Source: Flavobacteriales bacterium | Lineage (GTDB): Bacteria > Bacteroidota > Bacteroidia > Flavobacteriales_F > PHOS-HE28 | Length of the DNA: 64,000 nt | Reading direction: 5' to 3' | Assembly: GCA_023382455.1 (NCBI GenBank) | Contig: JAHDVX010000001.1 | Coordinates: forward strand, 62,001 to 126,000 | In this document: piece by piece, positions 43,404-50,830 of the stretch | How positions within the stretch are numbered: the first letter of the stretch is position 1 | How the letters are laid out: each line of letters begins with the position of its first letter | The notes under the pieces: model-generated | Databases searched by the model: none | What the model was told of the DNA's origin: nothing | The model's input: only the letters and a program-made list of their open reading frames with translations | Made by a program: the position numbers and the translations under genes

Positions 43404-44666
43404 TCAGCGTACATCACCTTCGGTCACTTCAAGCACATGCCCCTCCGAAAAACGGTACGCGATGCGCAGGCCATACAGGTCGGCGATCGCCTTGGCGATG
43501 GCCAAGCCGAGGCCGGTGCCCGCGTCGGCGGTTGTCTCCTTGTGGAAGCGCAGGAAGATCCGTTCGGCATCCAATGCTTTCCCCGCCGCAGCGTTCGCGA
43601 CCCGGATTCCTTGCGGCATCACTTCCACCGCCACCCATCCGTTGGGCATATTATGCACGATGGCGTTCTTCACCAGGTTGGTGATCAGGGTGCGCGCCAA
43701 GGCCGGGTCCATCGTCCAATGCAGGTCCCCATCCACGCGGAGCGAAAGTTGCACCTGCCTGTGTTCGGCCAGGTCTGCGAACTCTTCCACCACCTCTCCT
43801 ACAAGGGCGCGCAGGGATATGGATTCCGAATGCTCGAACTGGTGGTTCTCGATGCGGGCAAGCAGCAACAACGCACGATTCAGGCGCACCAGGCGCTCGA
43901 GCGAGGCGATCACCTCACCAATGGCGATCATCCTTTCCTCTTCGGTCATACTGCCCTCACCGATCAACTCCAACCTGTTGACGGCCACTGCAAGCGGAGT
44001 CTGCAACTCATGTGCGGCATTGCCGGTAAAGGCGCGCTGCTGCACGTAGGCTTCGGCCGCATGGCGCACCAGGGTATCGGCTGCCTGCTTCAGTTCCCGG
44101 AACTCAGTGATGCTCGTAGGCACCTCGCGCAGGCCGTTATCCCGTCCAAGCCGAAACTCCTTCATAGCGGCAAGAATGCCATGGAATGGCCGCCACATGC
44201 GCCCGAGCACGGCACGATGCACCGCAATAAGCGTGAGCACCACCACGGCATAAAGTCCCAGCAGGGCCCACAGCAACTGTTCGAGCAGGTCATCCTCCTC
44301 CACGGTACTTGCATAAACCTGCATTCGGAAAAGCCTCCCGCCCTGCTCAACCCCCTTCGTCATCAGTCGTACACGCTCCACTTCCCTTTCCGCCGGCACG
44401 TACAGCAGCGTGTCGGAGAAATGCTTCTTCACCTTTCCCGACGCAGGTTCCAGGGCAAAACCGTGCAGGCCCAGATCGCGCACCTGCACCAGGGAGCTGT
44501 CCTGTTCCATGCGGTGCAGGATGAGTTCCTGCTGGTCCTCCAGCCCATCGTCGATGCTTTCGCGCACGGCATGGCGCGCCACCAGGAAGAAGACTGCTGA
44601 CCAAAGCGCGATCACCGGCAGGAGCGCCAGGGAGAGGCGCAGCAAGGAGCGGTGAAGCAGCCTCAT
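43404..44666 (-). CDS. Membrane sensor histidine kinase
   Basis: 420 residues. Two transmembrane helices (about 12-31 and 129-149) bracket a periplasmic sensor loop of about 95 residues. The HisKA dimerisation helix carries the phospho-accepting H219 in GNAAHELQTPLAV. The ATPase domain has the N-box NLVKNAIVH and GTGLGLAIAKAI near the end. It phosphorylates the response regulator encoded immediately upstream; its ATG overlaps that stop (ATGA). The ligand is unknown. The periplasmic PepSY-like neighbours are candidate inputs or outputs. Confidence 0.93.
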   Translation of the reverse strand: MRLLHRSLLRLSLALLPVIALWSAVFFLVARHAVRESIDDGLEDQQELILHRMEQDSSLVQVRDLGLHGFALEPASGKVKKHFSDTLLYVPAEREVERVRLMTKGVEQGGRLFRMQVYASTVEEDDLLEQLLWALLGLYAVVVLTLIAVHRAVLGRMWRPFHGILAAMKEFRLGRDNGLREVPTSITEFRELKQAADTLVRHAAEAYVQQRAFTGNAAHELQTPLAVAVNRLELIGEGSMTEEERMIAIGEVIASLERLVRLNRALLLLARIENHQFEHSESISLRALVGEVVEEFADLAEHRQVQLSLRVDGDLHWTMDPALARTLITNLVKNAIVHNMPNGWVAVEVMPQGIRVANAAAGKALDAERIFLRFHKETTADAGTGLGLAIAKAIADLYGLRIAYRFSEGHVLEVTEGDVR

Positions 44667-45340
44667 GCCTCCACCAGTTTGTAGCCGATCCCGTACACGG
44701 CTTGGATCTCCACGGAAGCACCCGCCTGTTTCAGACGCTTACGGAGATTCTTGATCTGGGAGTAGATGAAATCGAGGTCAGCGGATTCATCGGCATGGTC
44801 GCCCCATACGTGTTCCGCCAAGGATCCTCGAGAGACCAGGCGGCCTTTGTTGAGCAGGAAGTAGGTGAGCATGTCGAACTCCTTCCTGTGCAGGGGTAAC
44901 TCCAGGCCGTCCACCGTTACCCTTCGCTGCTCGGGATCACACATGAGGTTCGCGACACTGATCGTGGCTGCCCCGCCAAAGGCCTTCCGCCTCAGTACGG
45001 AACGGACCCGGGCATGGAGCTCGGCGATATGGAAGGGTTTGGTGAGGTAGTCATCAGCACCCAGGTCGAGGCCGGCAAGCTTGTCGTCCAGCGAGTCCTT
45101 GGCGGAAATGATGATGACGTTGGCCGCCATGCCATCATGCTTCAACTGACGCAGCACATCAAGGCCGCTTCCACCGGGCAGCATGATATCCAGTAAAATG
45201 ACATCGTACTGGTGATCCGCCGTCTTGTGCAAGGCCGTGGCGCGGTCCTTGGCGACCTCCGCCACGAAACCCTCCCGCTCCAACGAGCGCGTGATCACCT
45301 CCGCGAGGCCGGGTTCATCCTCCACCACGAGCACCTTCAT
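44663..45340 (-). CDS. OmpR-family response regulator
   Basis: 225 residues. The receiver domain (1-120) has the acidic pocket VVEDEP, phospho-acceptor D51 in ILLDIMLPGGSG and K101 in DDYLTKPF. A winged-helix DNA-binding domain (about 128-222) ends in SQIKNLRKRLKQAG and AVYGIGYKL. It pairs with the overlapping histidine kinase. TAGCTTTG lies four bases before its ATG, so the transcript is near-leaderless. Divergent to it is the PepSY-like/SdiA-regulated protein gene, a plausible target. Confidence 0.95.
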   Translation of the reverse strand: MKVLVVEDEPGLAEVITRSLEREGFVAEVAKDRATALHKTADHQYDVILLDIMLPGGSGLDVLRQLKHDGMAANVIIISAKDSLDDKLAGLDLGADDYLTKPFHIAELHARVRSVLRRKAFGGAATISVANLMCDPEQRRVTVDGLELPLHRKEFDMLTYFLLNKGRLVSRGSLAEHVWGDHADESADLDFIYSQIKNLRKRLKQAGASVEIQAVYGIGYKLVEA

Positions 45341-45344
45341 GCCC

Positions 45345-45352
45345 CAAAGCTA
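45345..45352 (-). promoter_or_regulatory. Bacteroidota-type -7 element of the two-component system
   Basis: The reverse strand reads TAGCTTTG, an exact TAnnTTTG match, ending four bases before the response-regulator ATG. Confidence 0.55.
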
Positions 45353-45468
45353 CCGGAGCGATACTGGAAGGAAATGGGAGCTTGGCCCCTGCTGCCGGGT
45401 CCTCCGGAAAGATCTCCCAAATGCTCCCCGGATCTCGTGCGATCTTGCAGCCGCAAATCCTTCATTCC

Positions 45469-46731
45469 ATGCAGATGCGCCGCCTCCTTCCCTGCCTTGC
45501 CGTACTGACACTGGCCACACCATCATTGGCCCAGGAAGTGAAGCCCGAGGACGACCGTACCTTGAACGCATTGGTGCTGGCCCGCTGTCCCGGGGCCGAT
45601 ATCGTGCGGGTGGAACGCTCCGGATCGGGACTGGTGGAGGTGGAATACCTGTGCAACGGCGAGCTGACCGAGGCGGGGATCAGTGAAGGGAAGGTGCTGT
45701 ATGAGCAGCGGGAGGCCAAGCCCGGCGAGCAGGTGATGGACCGCATCCGCAAGAAACTGGCGAAGGACCACCCGGGCTGGCTGCTGGACGAGATCGAACT
45801 GGTGACCACGCCCGACACGGCCTTCCTGAAGGCGGAAGTGATGCGCGAAGGCGTGGAGCTGAACGTGTTCTTCACCACGGACGGCAAGAAATACAAGCCC
45901 GTGGCGCTGCTGGCCTCGGACCAGTGGACCCTGAACGACCTGCGCACCGTGGAACTGCCGCAATTGGGCTACGACCTGCTCGAGCCCGACAGCACCTATG
46001 AACTTCCCGACCTGCTTCGCGAGGTAAGCGGCATCGCCTTGGCCGATGACCATACCGTGTTGTGCGTGCAGGATGAACTGGCGGCGGTGTTCACGTACGA
46101 CCTTCGGGAGGAGCGCATCACCCGGGTGATGCGCTTCGATGATATCGGCGACTTCGAGGACCTGCTGCTCAACGGGGACCGGATCCTGGTGCTGCGCAGC
46201 GATGGCCGCGTATACGAGCTGGACCGCCGAAGCGGCAAGCTGCGGAAGGAATGGAACGCCGACCTGCGATCGCTCAACTACGAAGGCATCTTCCAGGACC
46301 CGCAAACCGGGGCGGTCTGCGTGGTGGCCAAGGAGCCCCCCGTGGCCGGCCATGTGGACGAACGCCCTGTGGAGCAAGTGGATGCCGAAGGACACAGCAG
46401 CCTCTGGCGGAACCTGGGCGCCACGGAAGTGGAGCAGGCCTTCGCACGCGAGTTGCCGGGCCTGGCGCGCCGCAAGGTGTTGTTCCAGCCTTCCGCAGCC
46501 GCCATCCATCCCATTACGGGCGCCTTGTTCGTGCTCTCCGCCAGCGACCGGCTGCTGGTAACCTACCAGGCCGGCACGTGCACCGTGACCCCCCTTCCGG
46601 CAGAGGTCTTCTTCAAGCCCGAGGGTCTGGCCTTCTTCCCCAACGGCGACCTGTTGATCAGCAGCGAGGGCGACAAGAAGGGCGTGGCCAAGGGAAGCAT
46701 GATGCGCTTCGGCTTCAGGCCGGCCAAGTGA
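45469..46731 (+). CDS. Secreted PepSY-like plus SdiA-regulated-domain protein
   Basis: 420 residues from the ATG at 45469 (the one at 45475 is also possible). A signal peptide (MRRLLPCLAVLTLATPSLAQ) is followed by an N-terminal PepSY-like region (about 25-165: VEVEYLCNGELTEAG, RIRKKLAKDHPGWLLDEIEL). The SdiA-regulated beta-propeller domain comes next (YELPDLLREVSGIALADDH, VMRFDDIGDFEDLLLNGDR, FFKPEGLAFFPNGDLLIS). It is predicted periplasmic or outer-membrane associated. It is divergent from the response regulator gene and shares the PepSY theme with the gene on the other side of the two-component system. Confidence 0.85.
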   Translation: MQMRRLLPCLAVLTLATPSLAQEVKPEDDRTLNALVLARCPGADIVRVERSGSGLVEVEYLCNGELTEAGISEGKVLYEQREAKPGEQVMDRIRKKLAKDHPGWLLDEIELVTTPDTAFLKAEVMREGVELNVFFTTDGKKYKPVALLASDQWTLNDLRTVELPQLGYDLLEPDSTYELPDLLREVSGIALADDHTVLCVQDELAAVFTYDLREERITRVMRFDDIGDFEDLLLNGDRILVLRSDGRVYELDRRSGKLRKEWNADLRSLNYEGIFQDPQTGAVCVVAKEPPVAGHVDERPVEQVDAEGHSSLWRNLGATEVEQAFARELPGLARRKVLFQPSAAAIHPITGALFVLSASDRLLVTYQAGTCTVTPLPAEVFFKPEGLAFFPNGDLLISSEGDKKGVAKGSMMRFGFRPAK

Positions 46732-46818
46732 GCAACCCGTCCGGACGTCATCATTCCGGCCGGGGCAAAGGCTCAGGGCATGCTCACGGCAAGGCCCTAT
46801 CTTGTCGACTGAACCGCC

Positions 46819-47232
46819 ATGTCCGGGACCCACTCCACGATCGACAGCCCTTTCCCGGATGACCGGCGCGCATCCGTGATCCGGTGGTTCACGGCGCAAG
46901 GCTTCACCAGGGCCCGTTTTGACCACGGCAAACTGCGTATCACCACCGGACGGATGGATGAGACCCTCGTGTTCAAGCTGAAGGAACGGCCCGGCCATGA
47001 CACCTTCTTCAAGGAAACGGGTGAAGGGGCCTTGATCGTCTTCGAGGTGAAGGCCGACGGCAGGCGCGTGGTCTGGGAAGGCTACTGCCCGTTGCTGCTG
47101 TTCGGCATCTGGGGCAGGAAGCTGGCGTTCAAGGCCGGTGCACGTGCCCCGTTCCGCTACCGCGATGAGGGCCATCGCCTTGCCATGGCTTTCTCCGCCT
47201 ATGTACAAAACCCGGGAAACACAAATCGGTGA
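46819..47232 (+). CDS. Hypothetical protein
   Basis: 137 residues, no signal peptide, no membrane helix. Segments such as RRASVIRWFTAQGFTRARFD, RMDETLVFKLKERPGHDTFF and GYCPLLLFGIWGRKLAFKAG are not part of a family I recognise. Codon use and GC match neighbouring real genes. The start at 46819 is the first ATG after a short leader. It lies three bases before the DUF1697 gene, in the same direction, so the two are likely co-transcribed. Confidence 0.6.
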   Translation: MSGTHSTIDSPFPDDRRASVIRWFTAQGFTRARFDHGKLRITTGRMDETLVFKLKERPGHDTFFKETGEGALIVFEVKADGRRVVWEGYCPLLLFGIWGRKLAFKAGARAPFRYRDEGHRLAMAFSAYVQNPGNTNR

Positions 47233-47235
47233 GCC

Positions 47236-47799
47236 ATGGCCACCACCTTCCTCCTCCTCTTCCGCGGCGTGGGCGGCCCCGTGCAGCTGCCCGTGGCCGA
47301 ACTGCGCGCGGCGCTCACCAAGGCCGGGTTCAAGCAGGCCACCACCTACATCAACAGCGGCAATGCACTTGTGCGCAGCACGCTCTCCCGCGAGGAAACG
47401 CTGGCCAAGGTGGCGGAGATCTGCCGGAAGAAATTCAACTACGAACGGCCCATCTTCATTCCCACGGCGGCGGAATGGGCCGAAGTGGTGAAGTACGATC
47501 CCTTTCCCCAGAAAGCCGAAGGCAAGCACGTGCATGCGGTGCTGCTGGCGGAAAAGCCCAAGCCCGAAGCGGTGAAGGCCTTGCGGGCGCTGGCCGTGGA
47601 CGGTGAAGCATTAACGCTGCACCAGAAGGCCGTCGGCCCCTACCACCTGTGCTACCTGCACACGCCGCACGGCTTCGGCACCAGCAAGCTGGCCGAGAAA
47701 TTCGACAAGGGCATCGGCGCGGTGAACACCGCGCGCAACTGGAACACGGTGCTGAAGATGCACGAGCTGGCGCAGAAGTTGGAGATCAAGGCCACATGA
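47236..47799 (+). CDS. DUF1697 domain-containing protein
   Basis: 187 residues. It has the DUF1697 pattern: an opening FLLLFRGVGGPVQLPVAELR, TTYINSGNALVRS, the central FIPTAAEWAEVVKYDPFP region, and the conserved KFDKGIGAVNTARNWNTVLK near the C-terminus. The family is cytosolic, about 180 residues, widespread and of unknown biochemical function. It is convergent with the T9SS protein gene. Confidence 0.88.
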   Translation: MATTFLLLFRGVGGPVQLPVAELRAALTKAGFKQATTYINSGNALVRSTLSREETLAKVAEICRKKFNYERPIFIPTAAEWAEVVKYDPFPQKAEGKHVHAVLLAEKPKPEAVKALRALAVDGEALTLHQKAVGPYHLCYLHTPHGFGTSKLAEKFDKGIGAVNTARNWNTVLKMHELAQKLEIKAT

Positions 47800-47816
47800 T
47801 CCCGGCCTCCGATCAC

Positions 47817-49439
47817 TCACTGCTTCATGAACCGTGCCGTGGCCACCGTTCCGTTGTACTCGCTCCGTAGCAAGTAGAGTCCGGGCGCCAAGTGCTGCAC
47901 GTCCACTTCCGCGCGCGTGCCCTGCCCGTGCATGGCATGCACCAAGGACCCGGTGGCATTCATGAGCGTCACGTTGCCCAACACTCCTTCGGCGCCGGCA
48001 TCCAGGAACAGCCGTGTGGTGGCCGGGTTCGGGTACGCGTGCAACAGCGCGGGCCGATCCCGTTCCGCCACGCCCACTCCGCCGCCAAGCGTGCCATTGG
48101 CGAAGATCTTGGCGCCGAGGATCCGGGTGTTCTGCAAGGTGAGCCAAATGCTCACGATGCCGCCCGCGCCGTCCGGGAACTGGTACTGCCGGTGGTAGGA
48201 CGGGTTGTCGATCGGGGTGCAGAAGGCCACGGGCCCAGGCCAGGCAGGGGTACCGTCCGCGTTCATGCGCATGGCGGAAAGCCCGTCCACGTTGCCGTCG
48301 ATGGTGGCGATGACGCTGCCGTTCAGCGAGGGCACCAGGCCGGTGGTGGGGATGTAGGTGTTGAGGTGCATCACCAGCACGCCATTGGTGTCGAGCAGGG
48401 CATTGCCTGCGGCATCAAAGCGCTGCATGTACACGTCGTGGCTGGAAGCGGGCGGCCTGCTGTCCCCCCAGACCACGGTGGTGATGCCATCCTCCTGGAC
48501 CATGCTCACTTGGCCTTGGTTGCTGGCATAGTTGCACACGGGCACCGGTGAAGGGTTGAAGAGCAAGGCGCCGGTGGTGTCCATGGCCACCAGTTGCACC
48601 TTGTACGCCGTGTTCACGTACGCCAAGCGCATGGAAGCATCCTCGGCCGCGACCATTTTGTGGTTGCCATTGAAACCGGTGGAACCTGCGTTCGTCTGCA
48701 CGTTCGCGGGCCAGGCATTTGCCCCGCTGCTGTCCACCCGCATGGCGTGGTATCCGGCCCCGATGCCGTTGCCGTCGCGCCAGTGCACCAGCACGCCGTC
48801 CGCCCCGTCCGGCAACAGGTTGAACGGTCCGTACGTGGCACCGGGTATGGCATGGCCGTCCGGCTCCCAAAGCAGGTCGCCGCTGGCCGTGATGCGGGCC
48901 ACATTGATGCCGCTGGCGCCACCGAAGTAGATGTCGTACCAGCCGATCACGGCCCCGTCGCTGGTGGGCACCAGGGCCAGTTCACCAAGGGTCAGTACCG
49001 GCGGACCACCCTGGGTCACCGTCACCGGGGCATTCCAGATCGGGCTGCCTTCCATGTCCAAGGCGATGGCCCGGAGCGTATCATACGTTCCCGAGAGCGC
49101 ACCGATCGTCACCAGCAACACGTTGCCATCGCCCATCATCCCTGCGGTGAACTCGCGGACCGCACCGGTATCCTCGTGGTGGATGAGCCGCCCATCGGGT
49201 TCCCACAGGGCATGGCCGTCGGCATCCAAGCGCTGGCCGTATACCTCGTAGTTCTGCCCGTCGGTGCGTTTGTCCTTCCAGAAGGCGAACCAGCCGCCGG
49301 CGCCATCGCCGAAGGCGACCAGGTTGTCCGGCACCCCGCCTGCGGGCGCGATCACCATGGGTGCGGCGGGATCGGTGCTCCATTGGGCGCTGAGGCCGCA
49401 GGTGGTGAGCGAGAGCAGGAGGGTAATGACGGGTTTCAT
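47817..49439 (-). CDS. T9SS type A sorting-domain protein
   Basis: 540 residues from the ATG at 49439, which starts a signal peptide (MKPVITLLLSLTTCGLSAQ). The body contains repeated tryptophan-rich strands typical of beta-propeller surface proteins (GWFAFWKDKRTDGQNYEVYG, LWEPDGRLIHHED, VVWGDSRPPASSHDVYMQRF). The C-terminus (LLHAYPNPATTRLFLDAGA through HLAPGLYLLRSEYNG) is a type A sorting domain, so export by T9SS is predicted. The ligand or activity is unknown. It stands alone, upstream of a MITE-like element. Confidence 0.88.
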   Translation of the reverse strand: MKPVITLLLSLTTCGLSAQWSTDPAAPMVIAPAGGVPDNLVAFGDGAGGWFAFWKDKRTDGQNYEVYGQRLDADGHALWEPDGRLIHHEDTGAVREFTAGMMGDGNVLLVTIGALSGTYDTLRAIALDMEGSPIWNAPVTVTQGGPPVLTLGELALVPTSDGAVIGWYDIYFGGASGINVARITASGDLLWEPDGHAIPGATYGPFNLLPDGADGVLVHWRDGNGIGAGYHAMRVDSSGANAWPANVQTNAGSTGFNGNHKMVAAEDASMRLAYVNTAYKVQLVAMDTTGALLFNPSPVPVCNYASNQGQVSMVQEDGITTVVWGDSRPPASSHDVYMQRFDAAGNALLDTNGVLVMHLNTYIPTTGLVPSLNGSVIATIDGNVDGLSAMRMNADGTPAWPGPVAFCTPIDNPSYHRQYQFPDGAGGIVSIWLTLQNTRILGAKIFANGTLGGGVGVAERDRPALLHAYPNPATTRLFLDAGAEGVLGNVTLMNATGSLVHAMHGQGTRAEVDVQHLAPGLYLLRSEYNGTVATARFMKQ

Positions 49440-49562
49440 CGCTTGGGCTTTGCCCCAAAGCAAGCTCCGGCCAGTGCATCCCGCCTTGAGATCCGAGGCA
49501 ATGGTCGGTTTCTTGAGCAAGCGGTCAGATCACCGACCATGCCGCCACGGACGGCGCCCCTA

Positions 49563-49725
49563 ATACCATTTCGCATTAAGGGATAGGCTAGAGATGCGAA
49601 GAGATTTTTTCGCAGGGCGATACGGCGGGGTCGTTGGGTAGCCGGAGCTACGGAACGATCTCGACGGAGAAGCCATGCGGAAAAAGCACGAGCAGATCGG
49701 CCTATGCTTTAGTGCGAATTGGTAT
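49563..49725. mobile_element. MITE-like element with imperfect terminal inverted repeats
   Basis: The ends are imperfect inverted repeats of 26 bases: left ATACCATTTCGCAT then TAAGGGATAGGC (49563-49588), and right (49700-49725) reading, when reversed, ATACCAATTCGCAC then TAAAGCATAGGC. Inner segments are also complementary (TTTTTTCGCA with TGCGGAAAAA; GTCGTTGGGTAGC with GCTACGGAACGATC), so the whole 163 bases can fold into one long imperfect hairpin. No open frame is present. The right end coincides with the stop codon region of the pirin gene. A non-autonomous transposon remnant or a structured RNA is likely. Confidence 0.75.
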
Positions 49726-50597
49726 CAATCCTCCAGCACGCCGAACTTGCCCCGGGCGAATTCATCCATCGCCTCCTGGATCTCGTCGTGCGTGTTCATC
49801 ACGAAGGGGCCATATGCCGCGATGGGCTCATCGATCGGTTCACCGCTCATCACCAGTACCACGGCGTCGGTAGTGGCCTTCACGGTGAAGTCGGTGCCAT
49901 CGCCCGCCATCAGCACGAAGTGGTCCACGGGCACGTCCGTGCCGTTCACCTGCACGGTGCCTTCGACCACCAGCAGTGCCGTGTGCCAGTTCTCGGGCCG
50001 GTGCACCTTCACCTCCCCGCCCGTCTTCAGGCGCAGGTTCAGCAGGTCCAGCGGGGTGAAGGTGCTGGCGCGGCCCTTGGTGCCCGCGTACTCGCCGGCG
50101 ATCACTTCCACTTCGCCCAGGCCATCGGCCAAAGCGTGGCGCGGCATGGCGTCCTTCGTGATCGCCTGGTACTTGGGCGCGCTCTTCTTGTCCTTGGCGG
50201 GCAGGTTCACCCAAAGCTGCACCACGTGGAAATCGCCGCCCGCGCGGCTGAAGGCTTCCTCGTGGTACTCCTTATGCAGCACACCGCTGGCGGCGGTCAT
50301 CCATTGCACCTCGCCCTCGCCGATCACGCCACCGCCACCGCTGCTGTCGTGGTGCGCCACGCGGCCCTTGTAGGCAATGGTCACCGTCTCGAAGCCCTTG
50401 TGCGGGTGCACGCCCACGCCGCGCGGCGTTTCCGAGGGCGTGAAGGCCACCGGCGCGTTGTAATCCAGCAGGATGAAGGGGCTCATGCGGCGCATGCTGA
50501 CGCCGCCGCCGGGAATGAAGTTGTGTACGCGGAAGCCGTTGCCCACCATGTGGGGCGCGGGTGGCGCGATGATGCGTTCGATGCTTCTGGTTTGCAT
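49725..50597 (-). CDS. Pirin family protein
   Basis: 290 residues from the ATG at 50597 (MQTRSIERIIAPPAPHMVG). It is a bicupin: the N-terminal cupin has the metal ligands in GVGVHPHKGFETVTI (two His) and the following His and Glu near MTAASGVLHKEYHEE. Residues about 155-290 form the second cupin. Pirins are iron-binding proteins; some have quercetinase activity, others modulate metabolism or transcription. The role here is not indicated. It is divergent from mfd. The last codon abuts the MITE. Confidence 0.93.
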   Translation of the reverse strand: MQTRSIERIIAPPAPHMVGNGFRVHNFIPGGGVSMRRMSPFILLDYNAPVAFTPSETPRGVGVHPHKGFETVTIAYKGRVAHHDSSGGGGVIGEGEVQWMTAASGVLHKEYHEEAFSRAGGDFHVVQLWVNLPAKDKKSAPKYQAITKDAMPRHALADGLGEVEVIAGEYAGTKGRASTFTPLDLLNLRLKTGGEVKVHRPENWHTALLVVEGTVQVNGTDVPVDHFVLMAGDGTDFTVKATTDAVVLVMSGEPIDEPIAAYGPFVMNTHDEIQEAMDEFARGKFGVLED

Positions 50598-50759
50598 GGT
50601 CGATCGTTTTTTCCGGAGGTCCGGTGCATCGGTGTGGTCAAGTGCCGTGCCAGATATTTTCCATGGCAAATATCCGCCGAAATGGGGTGGATGGCGGAAA
50701 GGGCTGCCGATCTGTCCGAACAAGGTATGCGCCAAGACCGCATGCGATTCAGCCAAGGC

Positions 50760-50767
50760 TACCTTTG
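50760..50767 (+). promoter_or_regulatory. Bacteroidota-type -7 element upstream of mfd
   Basis: TACCTTTG, an exact TAnnTTTG match, 63 bases before the mfd ATG at 50831. Confidence 0.5.
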
Positions 50768-50830
50768 CACCCGTTCCCGGAACCCGGTGCCGCCAATTGC
50801 GGCATCGGGCTTTCCGGGTTCCATGCGTGC

